Positions 42,367 through 51,379 of a stretch of 64,000 bases of DNA are shown here, piece by piece. A program made the translations under genes and the position numbers. The stretch comes from Chelatococcus sp. HY11 (lineage in GTDB: Bacteria; Pseudomonadota; Alphaproteobacteria; Rhizobiales; Beijerinckiaceae): contig NZ_JAHBRX010000001.1 of NCBI RefSeq assembly GCF_018398335.1, positions 3,030,001 through 3,094,000 of the forward strand, in the 5' to 3' direction. The number at the start of each line of letters is the position of its first letter. Within the stretch, counting starts at the first letter, position 1. A model generated the notes under the pieces. The model made no database searches, was not told where the DNA came from, and saw only the letters and a program-made list of their open reading frames with translations.

Positions 42367-42604
42367 GATCATCGAAACGACCCTCTATCGGCTCGACGAG
42401 CTTTCCGATGACGCCAAGGACAATGCGCGGGCCTCGTATCGTGAAGGCTGTTTCGACCACGACCGGTATGAAACCGTCTCGGGGATTTCCAGCGAATCGC
42501 GGAAATCCTGGGCATCTCCCTCAAAATTCGGCTCGGCCGCCTCATGCTGGATCGCCTACCTCGCCGGATGGAAGCCGCGCGGAGAGCTGGATTTCCTTGT
42601 ATAA
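42344..42604 (+). pseudogene. Frameshifted and truncated gene of the 'toxin-antitoxin stability' antitoxin family
   Basis: In frame from 42344 it reads EIIETTLYRLDELSDDAKDNARASYREGCFDHDRYETVS. The expected continuation DFQRIAEILGISLKIRLGRLM appears in another frame from 42484, so a frameshift lies at about 42476-42484. Beyond RLM (about 42546) recognisable sequence ends, so the C-terminal half is lost. Such small proteins are common on Rhizobiales plasmids. The break marks the end of the backbone block before the redox cluster. Confidence 0.65.
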
Positions 42605-42781
42605 CGGTGAGGTCGCCCCAACCTTGCAGGCAGGTGCGCAGAGAAACACTACGGGCCGCCGATACGCTTGCAGTGCAGAGCCAAGAACGACGAAGCGGAG
42701 AACTACATCTACTCCATATCCCTCTAGAACCCTCTTTTGCGACAACGAGGTGAAATGCTCCTTTTGCTGGACGATGAAGCC

Positions 42782-43879
42782 TCACAGCCTGAAATACGGC
42801 CCCGCCATGTCTGGATGATCGTCGCCGACGAATCCATGATCATCGCGCCCGCCTGCAAACCTGCAGGCGGGCGCTTTCATAATCGGCGGGACCTGCCTCT
42901 CACCCTCCGACACTTGGAGCGCCTGGCCTGCCGAGAAAAGAGGCCCTGTCGCTATCGGTCTGACTCCGTCCGAGGCGTCGCGCAGAAGAAACAGCACGTC
43001 TAGGCCAAGGTGCTGGGCAAGCTCGGTCCCGGACGTCGGGCCGAGAACCGTCAACGCGGTCGCCCAGGCGTCGGCTTCAGCGCAGGTTCGCGCGACGACC
43101 GTGACCGAAGCGGGCGACGACAGCAGCGGCGCACCACGGCGCGGATCCATGGTGTGCGAGAGACGGCGACCGTTCACGACAGTCCAATGCCGGTAATCGC
43201 CAGAGGTAGCGACCGCAGCCTCCTGCAAAGCGAGGATGGAGTGCGGCGCTCGACGGGCCGTGTCGGGACTTTCAATGGCGATATTCCAAGGCTCACCGCC
43301 GGGACGCAGACCGAGCGCCCTCATCTCGCCGTCAATTCCCGCGAGGCCAGAAGTTATGCTGAAGCGCCCGAGGATCGCGGCCAGCCGGTCGACGCCATAT
43401 CCCTTGGCAATGCCGTTGAGGTCGATGGCGATCGGCGCGCGCTTTCGCACCGTCGCGTGAACAGGATTGAGCTCGAGCGCCGCATGGGCGGGTTGGCGCG
43501 ATGTCGCGAGTGCCTTCTGGATTAGGGCCCGGTCGGCCGCTTGCGGGCCAAAACCCCAGGCGCCGACAGCATCGCCCACGCCGATATCGAAAGCCCCGCC
43601 GGACGCACGACCGATTTCAAGCGCCAAGCGCAGCACGTCTGCCAGACGCGCCGGCACCTCGATCCAGTCGCCGACGGGACCGGCGTTCAACGTCATCAGG
43701 GCGCTGTCGGGCTTCCAGGTAGACATCTGCGCGTCCACCTCGTCCATTTCCGCCTGAAGAGCGTGCCGAACCGGCTCCGGATCGAACCCTGCCTCTGTGT
43801 AGAACAGCGCGGACCAGCGCGTTCCCATGGTGGGTCCGTTGAGCGCATGCCTCATCGGATCAGTAGACGTCTTCGACAT
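42782..43879 (-). CDS. apbE: FAD:protein FMN transferase (ApbE)
   Basis: Attaches FMN covalently to a Thr or Ser of extracytosolic redox proteins. The 365 residues contain GPTMGTRWSALFY, the acidic AGPVGDWIEVPARLADVLRLALEIGRASGGAFDIGVGDAVGAWGFGP, IDLNGIAKGYGVDRLAAIL, the AVATSGDYRHWTVVNGRRLSHTMDPRRGAPL block and the C-terminal ADAWATALTVLG metal-binding region. No signal peptide is obvious. It overlaps the upstream reductase gene by 20 bp. The last 35 residues include a Cys/Arg/Gly-rich stretch encoded by a strong plus-strand hairpin and may be a non-native extension. The DUF2271 protein is the likely substrate. Confidence 0.92.
   Translation of the reverse strand: MSKTSTDPMRHALNGPTMGTRWSALFYTEAGFDPEPVRHALQAEMDEVDAQMSTWKPDSALMTLNAGPVGDWIEVPARLADVLRLALEIGRASGGAFDIGVGDAVGAWGFGPQAADRALIQKALATSRQPAHAALELNPVHATVRKRAPIAIDLNGIAKGYGVDRLAAILGRFSITSGLAGIDGEMRALGLRPGGEPWNIAIESPDTARRAPHSILALQEAAVATSGDYRHWTVVNGRRLSHTMDPRRGAPLLSSPASVTVVARTCAEADAWATALTVLGPTSGTELAQHLGLDVLFLLRDASDGVRPIATGPLFSAGQALQVSEGERQVPPIMKAPACRFAGGRDDHGFVGDDHPDMAGPYFRL
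42845..42877 (+). terminator. Strong plus-strand hairpin inside the 3' end of apbE
   Basis: GCGCCCGCCTGCA-AACC-TGCAGGCGGGCGC, a perfect 13-bp stem with a tetraloop followed by TTTC. On the plus strand it would end transcripts arriving from the parB/backbone side; on the minus strand no T run follows. Confidence 0.75.
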
Positions 43880-46076
43880 AGCGTCCCTCCGCCTTGAGCA
43901 GGGCCGGCGTCAATCCGGCCGGCGCGAGAATCTCGGCAAGCGCCGTCGAAACGCCGACGGCCATATCCCGCCCACCACAGACCATGACCTTCGCGCCGCC
44001 GCGGATCAGGGCCGCGATCTGGGCAGCGTCCTCAAGAAGGGCGTGCTGGACATAGCGCGGCATCCGCCCACGCGAGCAGGCCCCGACGAGCCGGCGAAGA
44101 CGTCCTTCGCGATGCCAGCGCGTCAGTTCGTCCTTGTAGAGGAAATCACTGGCAGGATGACGCATTCCGAAGAACAGGTGGATCGGACGGCGGCGCGCAT
44201 TGGCGCGCACGAAGCCCGCCAGCGGCCCTATTCCTGTTCCAGCTCCGATCAGGATGAGCGGTGTCTTGCTCCTGCCGGCATGGAAGCCGGGATTGGTTCG
44301 GATGAATGCGCGAACGGCACATCCTGGCTCCAGATTGAAGAGCTGCCCGGAACAGAGCCCCGCCGGATGCTTCTTCACGACGATCTCGATGAAGCCGTCG
44401 CGCCGTCCCGAAGCCAGCGAGTAGAACCGGGGAACGGACGAGCCCTCGGGCAGCACGCCGAGAAGATCGCCTGCCGAAAACCGACCGAAGCCACGCCCGG
44501 CCAACCGATGCCAGAAGGGGACTTTGGGCAGCGCGAACCGCAGGATCACTGTCGGTGCTTGCACCTCCGCGCCGTATTCGCGTCGCGAAACGAGGGTCAG
44601 TGGGGAGGCCGCCGGCAAGGCTGGCCGATGGACAAGCTCCAGCCCGATCCCCATCGCCTCGCCCAGCGATCGTCCCCAACGGGCAAAATCCTGCGGCGAC
44701 TGCCGGTCGACGGTTTCGTATGGGATGAGCGTGCTCCACCCTCGCGCCTCGGCGGCCCTCGCAACGACCTGGGCAAAAGCGCAGTAGGCCGGGAAGCTGC
44801 GGTCACCGAAGCCGAGCACGGCCACTGGAATGGCCGGTTCGGCCGGCAGGGCTTGCAGGCGATCGAGGAACTCCCGCGCCGAAGCGGGCGCATCGCCATC
44901 GCCATAGGTTGCCGCAAGGATGAGAACGCGCCGGGCATGCCGGTAACGCTCAGGATCGAATGACGACATCGGCGCGGTGTGAACCGCCTGCCCGAGCTTC
45001 GTCAGCGCGGCGTGCAGTGTCGCAGCGAAGCTCCATGTGCTGCCGCTCTCGCTGCCGACAAGCAGGATCGTTTCCGCACGTCCAGCCGTTACATTGCCGT
45101 GAATTCGTGGCCGCCCGCGCCGACCCGCCAGCCACAGGATGAGGCCGGTGCCCGCCATCGCCGGCACGCCGAGCGCCATCATGCCGAGCACGAGGCCCAA
45201 GGCGGCCGCGCCTCGACCGGTATGCAGCATATAGATGGTCTCCGAGAGACGCTGCCATCCGGTCAGGTCGCTCCAGGCCAGCAGCACGCCGGTGCCCTGA
45301 TCCAGATAGCCCGTGCCGCGATCGGTCTTGAGCGTGAAGACATCCGTCGCATCGGCCGGATCGGGAAACGCCAGGCTGCGCAGTTCGGTGACCGGTGTCC
45401 GTTTCAGCAGGTCCATATGCGATGCGGCCATGCCGGCCCGGCCGCTCGCCTCGATCCGGGCAACGGGAGACGTGGCCGCGTCGGGAAGGAGATCGAATGT
45501 CGACGCCGTCATCCACAATGCAGTGACCGAGGACAAGACGAGGCCCACGACGGCGACGCGCGCGATCTCGACATGCAATCTTCCGGCGAGCGGCCCGCGT
45601 ATCGGCGCGAACCATCGCCGCCAGCCGCCGGCCCTGCGGGCGACGAGCATGGTGCCGGACACAGCCAGGACCAGCATGGCGGCAGCGCCCACTGCCGCCG
45701 CGATACGCCCGCCGTCACCGAGAAAGAGCGACCGGTGCAGACCGGTAAGCCACTGCTCGACGGTATTCGGATCGCTGGAGGCGACACCCAGCCCTGTTGC
45801 GGGATCGATGATGGCGGCCTGAGGCACCCCATCCTCGAACCAGTAGGCGGTGATCTTGCCGGAGGGCGCGCGACGTATTTGTTCTATTTGAGGGTGGATG
45901 GCGAGGATACGTCCGGCCAGCGTCCCGACGGAAAGCCCTGCCTCGGCCTGCGGGGCGGACAACCGTTCGGCGGCGGGAAACAGCGAGAGTGCTGCACCGC
46001 TAAGGCTCAAGACCAGCAGAAAAAGAGCGGCCAGAAGGCCTGGCCAGCGATGGATGGCACGGATCATGTCGTCCAC
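43860..46076 (-). CDS. PepSY membrane protein fused to flavodoxin and NAD(P)H-flavin reductase
   Basis: Fusion of 738 residues. Residues 1-330 form a PepSY-associated transmembrane region with four spans (IHRWPGLLAALFLLVLSLSGAALSLF at the start) and periplasmic PepSY segments. Next comes a flavodoxin-like domain (ETILLVGSESGSTWSFAATLHAAL, AATYGDGDAPASAREFLDRL). The C-terminal reductase has the FAD motif PRFYSLASG and NAD(P) motifs LIGAGTGIGPLAGFV and VMVCGGRDMAVGV. It should carry electrons from cytoplasmic NAD(P)H across the membrane to a periplasmic acceptor. It starts 3 bp after the DUF2271 gene. Confidence 0.9.
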   Translation of the reverse strand: MDDMIRAIHRWPGLLAALFLLVLSLSGAALSLFPAAERLSAPQAEAGLSVGTLAGRILAIHPQIEQIRRAPSGKITAYWFEDGVPQAAIIDPATGLGVASSDPNTVEQWLTGLHRSLFLGDGGRIAAAVGAAAMLVLAVSGTMLVARRAGGWRRWFAPIRGPLAGRLHVEIARVAVVGLVLSSVTALWMTASTFDLLPDAATSPVARIEASGRAGMAASHMDLLKRTPVTELRSLAFPDPADATDVFTLKTDRGTGYLDQGTGVLLAWSDLTGWQRLSETIYMLHTGRGAAALGLVLGMMALGVPAMAGTGLILWLAGRRGRPRIHGNVTAGRAETILLVGSESGSTWSFAATLHAALTKLGQAVHTAPMSSFDPERYRHARRVLILAATYGDGDAPASAREFLDRLQALPAEPAIPVAVLGFGDRSFPAYCAFAQVVARAAEARGWSTLIPYETVDRQSPQDFARWGRSLGEAMGIGLELVHRPALPAASPLTLVSRREYGAEVQAPTVILRFALPKVPFWHRLAGRGFGRFSAGDLLGVLPEGSSVPRFYSLASGRRDGFIEIVVKKHPAGLCSGQLFNLEPGCAVRAFIRTNPGFHAGRSKTPLILIGAGTGIGPLAGFVRANARRRPIHLFFGMRHPASDFLYKDELTRWHREGRLRRLVGACSRGRMPRYVQHALLEDAAQIAALIRGGAKVMVCGGRDMAVGVSTALAEILAPAGLTPALLKAEGRYVEDVY

Positions 46077-46079
46077 CGC

Positions 46080-46547
46080 CTAGAAGGAGTAGGCAACGGT
46101 CGAAACGTAGCGTCGACCGCGAACAGACGCCTTTGCGCCCGCAGTGGTCAGGGGAACGGCGACCTCGTTGGGGCTGTCACGCATGTCCTCCACGGCTGCG
46201 TCGACATGCAGCGTGTAACCTGCGTCGAAAAGCGCATCGGCAAGGTCGAGCGAGATCTCCAGCGTGCGCCCCGCACCGACGCTGGCGCCGGTAATGCCGT
46301 CGATACCGGCGCGGCCGCCAGTGGCGCGATACCAGCCCGATAGATGCTCGTAATATTTGGACTTGCCGCCAGCGACCCAGAGCGTGCCAGCATATTTGCC
46401 CTGGGGATCGGTGACATAGAGCGCGAGATAGGCGCCGTCGCCGCCATAGTTGGTCAGCGTTGTGGTCAATGTCACCGGCCGGGCCATGGCAAGGCCCGGC
46501 AGCGTGAGGGCGGTTGTCATGGCGAGAGCTGCGAGAAGCGATTTCAT
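46080..46547 (-). CDS. Exported DUF2271 protein with flavinylation motif
   Basis: Periplasmic protein of 155 residues with a signal peptide MKSLLAALAMTTALTLPGLAMA (start 46547; earlier Mets lack it). The mature part has LTNYGGDGAYLALYVTDPQGKYAGTLWVAGGKSKYYEHLSGW and, at residues 83-89, DGITGAS, which matches the D-G-x-T-G-A-S/T motif that ApbE flavinylates on Thr (here Thr86). With the PepSY-reductase and apbE genes downstream, it probably is the FMN-bearing electron acceptor. The physiological terminal acceptor is not evident. Confidence 0.85.
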   Translation of the reverse strand: MKSLLAALAMTTALTLPGLAMARPVTLTTTLTNYGGDGAYLALYVTDPQGKYAGTLWVAGGKSKYYEHLSGWYRATGGRAGIDGITGASVGAGRTLEISLDLADALFDAGYTLHVDAAVEDMRDSPNEVAVPLTTAGAKASVRGRRYVSTVAYSF

Positions 46548-46813
46548 GTCGGCTTGCCTTCTGCGAGGAAACGATATCCGGGTCGTCACAGAGCGCCGAC
46601 CCGTCCTCGTCACTCTGGCAACGCCGCCTGAGAGCTGCCTGACGGTCATCGGGATTTTCCGTCAGCACTTCGTCAGGAAGCATCGGACACGGTCAGGTCC
46701 ACAGCAGATAGAGCAGCGGCCGGCCTGTTGGCAGGCCAGCCGCGAAAGCTCCGGGGACTGAACAAGTCGGCAGCCAGCCACGCTCCGCTCGGGCGCGTGA
46801 TTCTGCCGCCGCG

Positions 46814-47329
46814 TTAGCGCGGGGACATCCGCTGCAACGTCCCGTCGCGCAGGACGTACTGGTGCCAGACCGCCATCGCGGCATGCAGTCCGGCGAGGTA
46901 GAGGATGATCGTGCCGGCATTCTCATGAATGTCCGCAATCAGGCCCGGTGCGCCCTGCACCCGCTCGGTGATCGCCGGAAGCTGGAAGCCGAAGAAGGAA
47001 ACGGGAACACCGAGGCGCGAGGCGGCGTACCAGCCGCTCAACGGCAGGGCAATGAGGAACAGATACAGCAGCGCATGTCCGGCTTTGGCGGCAAGGGCGA
47101 GACGGCCATTGGACTGCGGCGCGTCCGGGGTTGCGCCCACAAGGCGCAGGATCAAGCGCGGAAGCACCAGGACGAGCACGGCCAACCCGAACGAGAAATG
47201 CAGCAAGGGCGGGTTTTCGGCCATATGACGGCCTCCCGTCGAGGTCAGCCAGGCCCCGAGGATCAGCAGGGCCGTCAGCCAGTGGATGACGATCATGCTT
47301 CTGGAATAACGGGCCGGATCATGAGGCAT
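46814..47329 (-). CDS. Cytochrome b561-family protein
   Basis: Inner-membrane di-heme protein of 171 residues with four spans. Seen: RYSRSMIVIHWLTALLILGAWLTSTGG with the first heme His, LHFSFGLAVLVLVLPRLILRLV, AGHALLYLFLIALPLSGWYAASRLGVPVSFFGFQLP, and ENAGTIILYLAGLHAAMAVWHQYVLRDGTLQRM. These carry the four expected histidines. It exchanges electrons between quinol and periplasmic partners. It lies upstream of the flavin module on the same strand, 266 bp away. Confidence 0.93.
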   Translation of the reverse strand: MPHDPARYSRSMIVIHWLTALLILGAWLTSTGGRHMAENPPLLHFSFGLAVLVLVLPRLILRLVGATPDAPQSNGRLALAAKAGHALLYLFLIALPLSGWYAASRLGVPVSFFGFQLPAITERVQGAPGLIADIHENAGTIILYLAGLHAAMAVWHQYVLRDGTLQRMSPR

Positions 47330-47383
47330 GGCGGAATCTCCTTGCGACGGTCGCAGTGCTTGAGCGACAGCGAGATGGGATTG

Positions 47384-47779
47384 TTACTTGATGGTGGTTT
47401 TGGGCCGCACGGTCGTCCCGAGCAGGGTGTTGGAGGATGTCCCGCCTGCGGCGTCGTTCTCCGAGGCCGGCAGCCGCTGACGCCTCGATCCGTGACGGTC
47501 GTCATCGCGATCCCTGTGCCGGAACTTGACGATTTCGAGGGTTTCCGGATCGACCTTGGCCTTGAAGGTGAGGCCGTTCCGGTCGGTTCCCCGGATTTCG
47601 TAACAGCCGTCGTCGATCTTGATCCTGGCAACGGTCCAGCCTTGACCGGAGGCCATCGTTTCGACCGCTTCCCGCGGCTTCCATCGATCCATCGAGACAT
47701 GGCAATCGTCGTCGTCAGCCTTGGCGATACCGGGACCGGAAAACGCCAGAACGAGGATCGCGGCCAGCAAATGTTTCAT
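47384..47779 (-). CDS. Exported PepSY-domain protein
   Basis: Small periplasmic protein of 131 residues from the start MKHLLAAILVLAFSGPGIAKA (signal peptide). The PepSY core reads KPREAVETMASGQGWTVARIKIDDGCYEIRGTDRNGLTFKAKVDPETLEIVKF, then a His/Arg/Asp-rich stretch (HRDRDDDRHGSRRQR). It is divergent from the two-component system, a frequent pairing in which the regulator controls the PepSY and b561 genes. A paralogue lies at 58015. Confidence 0.88.
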   Translation of the reverse strand: MKHLLAAILVLAFSGPGIAKADDDDCHVSMDRWKPREAVETMASGQGWTVARIKIDDGCYEIRGTDRNGLTFKAKVDPETLEIVKFRHRDRDDDRHGSRRQRLPASENDAAGGTSSNTLLGTTVRPKTTIK

Positions 47780-47925
47780 CGTTTCATTGTTCCTGATCAA
47801 CGCGCTTTCGGGGGGAACCATGGCACGCTCTCCTGACGAACGCCTGAAGCAGCGATGGGGCGGTCTTCAGCAAACCGACAGCATCGGACGCTAGGCAGGA
47901 GGATGGCGAGACGGGTGACCTTGGG

Positions 47926-48585
47926 ATGAGAGTTCTACTGATCGAAGACGATGCAATCCTCGGAAAGGCCGTGCGCGAGCAGGTCGCGGCTCTCCACTCG
48001 GTGGACTGGGTGACACGGCTCGATGCGGCGCGCGAACATCTCCAAAGCGCGGCATACGATCTTATCCTGCTCGACCTTATGCTCCCGGACGGACTGGGCA
48101 TCGCCTTTCTCAAAAAGCTTCGAGCCGAGGGCAGTGTGACACCGGTCATCATCCTGACGGCGCTCGACCAGATCTCCGACCGCATCGCGGGCCTCGATGC
48201 CGGTGCCGACGACTACATGATCAAGCCGTTCGATCTGTCTGAACTCTCCTCGCGGCTGAATGCCGTGGCGCGGCGATATAGCGGCAACCCGAATCCTCTC
48301 ATTGAGATCGGCGACCTGCGCATCGATCTCGCCGCCCGGACCGTGATGCACGGTGCGCGCCCGGTCGAGCTTACCGGGCGCGAATGGGCGTTGTTCGAAG
48401 CATTTCTGCAGCGGCCCGGCATCGCGATGACCAAGGCGCAGCTCGAAGACCGGCTCTATGCGTTCGGCGCAGAGGTCGAGAGCAATACGATCGAGGTTCA
48501 CGTCAGCAGACTGCGCAAGAAGCTCGGCCACGGCGCGATCGATACAGTGCGGGGCATCGGGTATCGTCTTGGAATAGCAAGATGA
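47926..48585 (+). CDS. OmpR/QseB-type response regulator
   Basis: Transcription factor of 219 residues. The receiver domain is MRVLLIEDDAILGKAVREQV with the phospho-acceptor Asp50 in LILLDLMLPDG and the Lys in DYMIKPFDLSEL. The C-terminal winged helix is PVELTGREWALFEAFLQRPGIAMTKAQLEDRLYAFGAEVESNTIEVHVSRLRKKLG. It overlaps its kinase gene at ATGATG. Likely targets are the divergent PepSY and cytochrome b561 genes. Confidence 0.95.
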   Translation: MRVLLIEDDAILGKAVREQVAALHSVDWVTRLDAAREHLQSAAYDLILLDLMLPDGLGIAFLKKLRAEGSVTPVIILTALDQISDRIAGLDAGADDYMIKPFDLSELSSRLNAVARRYSGNPNPLIEIGDLRIDLAARTVMHGARPVELTGREWALFEAFLQRPGIAMTKAQLEDRLYAFGAEVESNTIEVHVSRLRKKLGHGAIDTVRGIGYRLGIAR

Positions 48586-49937
48586 TGCGGCCCAGGAGCC
48601 TGCAATGGCGGCTCTCGCTATGGCTGGGGCTGGGGCTAACCGTGTTGTGGGCGCTTGCCGCAGTCGTGACCGCGCAGATGCTGCGCCATGAAATGGACGA
48701 GGTGTTCGACAGCGCCCTTGAAGAGACGGCGCAACGCATCCTGCCGCTTGCGGCGATCGAGATCATCGGGCGCGATGCCGATGACACCGAACAGCGCGTT
48801 GCCACGCTCCGCCAGCATGATGAGTATTTCACCTATGTCGTGCGCGATGCGTCAGACAAGGTTCTGCTGCGATCGCACAGCGCCGACCTCGCTGCATTCC
48901 CGCCGTTTTCCGGGATGGGCTTTGCCACGACGCCGACGCACCGCCTCTACTCCGACGCGACCCTCCAGCAGAACCTGACCATCACCATCGCGGAGCCCCT
49001 GTCGCATCGCCGGATAACCGCCGGACGATTGTTGCTCGGGCTGAGCCTGCCGCTGGCCGTCATTGTCCCACTCGGCTTGATCGGCATCTGGGTCATTGTC
49101 CGGCTGTCCATGACCCCGGTTCGAACCTTCCGCTCGCAGATCGAGGCGCGCGGCGGCGGTGATCTGACACCCATCGACGCGGAGGACCTGCCTTCCGAGA
49201 TTGGCCCCGTCGCCAAAGCAGTCAATCACCTCCTCGACCGATTAACGCGCACCTTGCAGGCCGAGCGCAGCTTGGCGGCCAAATCGGCCCATGAGCTGCG
49301 GACACCGGTGGCGGCAGCACTGGCACAGGCGCAACGCATGATCGCGCAAGCGCCGGACACCGCCACGCGCGAGCGCGCCGAGGATATGCAGACCGCCCTG
49401 CGGCGCCTTTCTCGCCTCACCGAGAAACTCATGCAACTGGCGAGAGCCGAGGGGGGACGCCTTTTCGCTGAAGTGCCTGTCGACATCGGCGCCATCCTGC
49501 GGATGGTCGTGAGCGAATTCGACGGGCAGGTCGAGATGGCAGGGCGCATCGACCTGACGCTGCCAGACGCTCCGGTATTCTCAAGCATCGACGCCGACGC
49601 CTTCGCCATCCTGGCCCGGAACCTGATCGAAAACGCCCTCAAATATGGCGTGCGGGACGAGCCAGTCGCCGTCACCTTGTCGGCAGACGGCTGTCTGCGC
49701 GTCACGAACGCCGGCCCGGTCGTGCCTCCCGCAGTGCTTGCGCGGCTGAGCGAGCCCTTCGAGCGCGGTCAGGCCCTGGTGCGGGGGGCCGGCCTCGGAC
49801 TCGCCATCGCCCGGACCATCGCTGCCGGAACAAATGGACGGATAGAACTCCAATCTCCCGCGAGCGGCAGAATTGACGGGTTTGAGGCAAGGTTCTTCAT
49901 AGACAAATCATCATCAACATTCGATGCCAGATGCTGA
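48582..49937 (+). CDS. Sensor histidine kinase partner
   Basis: Membrane kinase of 451 residues. One N-terminal span (LWLGLGLTVLWALAAVVTAQML), a periplasmic domain of about 125 residues, a second span (LLLGLSLPLAVIVPLGLIGIWVIV) and HAMP follow. The H-box is AAKSAHELRTPVAAALAQAQRM. The ATPase domain has the N-box ILARNLIENALKYG and G-box GLGLAIARTIAA. It begins MMRPRSLQWRLSLW, overlapping the regulator stop. The signal is unknown; the QseC/TctE-like layout fits envelope or metal sensing. Confidence 0.93.
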   Translation: MMRPRSLQWRLSLWLGLGLTVLWALAAVVTAQMLRHEMDEVFDSALEETAQRILPLAAIEIIGRDADDTEQRVATLRQHDEYFTYVVRDASDKVLLRSHSADLAAFPPFSGMGFATTPTHRLYSDATLQQNLTITIAEPLSHRRITAGRLLLGLSLPLAVIVPLGLIGIWVIVRLSMTPVRTFRSQIEARGGGDLTPIDAEDLPSEIGPVAKAVNHLLDRLTRTLQAERSLAAKSAHELRTPVAAALAQAQRMIAQAPDTATRERAEDMQTALRRLSRLTEKLMQLARAEGGRLFAEVPVDIGAILRMVVSEFDGQVEMAGRIDLTLPDAPVFSSIDADAFAILARNLIENALKYGVRDEPVAVTLSADGCLRVTNAGPVVPPAVLARLSEPFERGQALVRGAGLGLAIARTIAAGTNGRIELQSPASGRIDGFEARFFIDKSSSTFDARC

Positions 49938-49955
49938 AAGGCAACTCCGGAGACT

Positions 49956-51221
49956 ATGGACACTGACGCCCTGCTCAGCCGCCTTGCGGTATCTCTTTCG
50001 ATCGGTCTGCTGATCGGCCTGGAGCGTGGATGGCATACCCGCAACGAGGAAGACCATCAGCGCGCGGCAGGTCTACGAACGTTCGCGCTGACCGGTCTCA
50101 CTGGCGGCATTACCGGCGCTTTGGCCCGGCAATTCGACTCAGGCCTTGTGATCGGTCTTGTCTTCCTCGGGTTCACCGCGGCATTCGCCTCCTACCACTG
50201 GCTCGAAGCGCGGGCCGAACGAAATTACAGCGCGACATCCGTCATCGCCGGCATAGCCACGTTCCTGTTGGGAACGCTTGCCGTCGTCGGCGACCTTGCA
50301 GCCGCCATCGCCGGGGCTGTTGCCACGGCTGTGCTGCTTGCCCTGCGCGAGCCGTTGCATCGTTGGGTCGCATCGCTGAGCTGGAATGAGATCCGGTCGG
50401 GCCTGACGCTTCTGGCCATGACCTTTCTCATGCTGCCAATCCTGCCGAACAGGCCGGTCGATCCCTGGGGCACCGTCAATCCATATGAGATCTGGTTGCT
50501 GACCATCCTGATCGCCGCGGTCTCCTTCGCCGGCTACGTCGCCGTCCGCGTGTTTGGGGACCGCCTTGGCGTCCTGATGACGGCAATTGCGGGCGGCCTC
50601 GCCTCTTCGACAGCGACGACCTTGACCCTGGCAAGGCTTGCCCGCCGGCACCCGGAGTCCAGCACGCTGCTTTCCTGCGGCGTGCTTCTTTCCGGCTTGA
50701 CCATGATCATCCGCGTTGCAGTCGTGGCGACGGCCTTGAACCCAAGCTTGATTCCGCATCTCAAATGGCCGTTGCTCATCGGCGGTGGCGTGCTCGCCAT
50801 CGGCGCCGGGCTCCTACTAATGCAGAGTCGCGACTCTTCTGAGCAGCTGGGCCTTACGATCACCAACCCGCTGGAATTGGTGCCTGCCCTGAAAATGGGG
50901 ACGCTCATCACCGTGGTCATGGTGGTGTCGCATCTGCTTCAACAGTCATTCGGAAATGCCGGCGTCCTGGTGACAGCCGCCGCTTCGGGCATCGCCGATG
51001 TGGATGCGATTTCGATCTCCATGGCCCGCCTGGCGTCGCATTCGATCGAGCCCGGTCTTGCGGCAGATGCGATCCTGATCGCCGTGGCCATGAATACACT
51101 TGTCAAAGCCGTGATGGCGGCATGGGTCGGAGGCTCAAGGATCGGCGGGCCCGTCGGCGCCCTTAGCGTGCTCGGCCTTGCGGCCGGCATGGCAGCGTCT
51201 CTGTATCTTGGCCGTTCGTGA
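49956..51221 (+). CDS. MgtC/SapB-like membrane protein with DUF4010
   Basis: Inner-membrane protein of 421 residues with many hydrophobic spans. The N-terminal MgtC/SapB-like part is LLSRLAVSLSIGLLIGLERGWHTRNEEDHQRAAGLRTFALTGLTGGITG. The C-terminal DUF4010 part has AGGLASSTATTLTLARLARR and SGIADVDAISISMARLAS. MgtC proteins act in magnesium limitation and acid survival; the DUF4010 form is uncharacterised. It starts 18 bp after the kinase gene and may be co-transcribed with it. Confidence 0.88.
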   Translation: MDTDALLSRLAVSLSIGLLIGLERGWHTRNEEDHQRAAGLRTFALTGLTGGITGALARQFDSGLVIGLVFLGFTAAFASYHWLEARAERNYSATSVIAGIATFLLGTLAVVGDLAAAIAGAVATAVLLALREPLHRWVASLSWNEIRSGLTLLAMTFLMLPILPNRPVDPWGTVNPYEIWLLTILIAAVSFAGYVAVRVFGDRLGVLMTAIAGGLASSTATTLTLARLARRHPESSTLLSCGVLLSGLTMIIRVAVVATALNPSLIPHLKWPLLIGGGVLAIGAGLLLMQSRDSSEQLGLTITNPLELVPALKMGTLITVVMVVSHLLQQSFGNAGVLVTAAASGIADVDAISISMARLASHSIEPGLAADAILIAVAMNTLVKAVMAAWVGGSRIGGPVGALSVLGLAAGMAASLYLGRS

Positions 51222-51299
51222 ATTGAAGGGGAGATTGCGGCCGGGCATGCGGCCACACTTGGGCCTTAATGGGCCGGTCTGGTCGGCTGTAAGCGACGG

Positions 51300-51334
51300 T
51301 TTCGGGGAGAGTGGCGTCGCAGATCTCCCCGAAA
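51300..51334. terminator. Inverted repeat between convergent genes
   Basis: TTTCGGGGAGA (51300-51310) and TCTCCCCGAAA (51324-51334), an 11-bp perfect stem with a 13-base loop, in the gap between the MgtC-like gene and the DUF465 gene. It could stop transcription from both sides, though T runs are short. Confidence 0.55.
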
Positions 51335-51379
51335 TCGGGTAATGCAAGCGGGGCAGCCAAGCGCGGCCGCGCTGTCCCC

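Noticed and set aside
44979-46343. 454-residue open frame on the plus strand
   Set aside because: Antisense to the PepSY-reductase and DUF2271 genes, which carry clear motifs. Composition is typical of a shadow frame.
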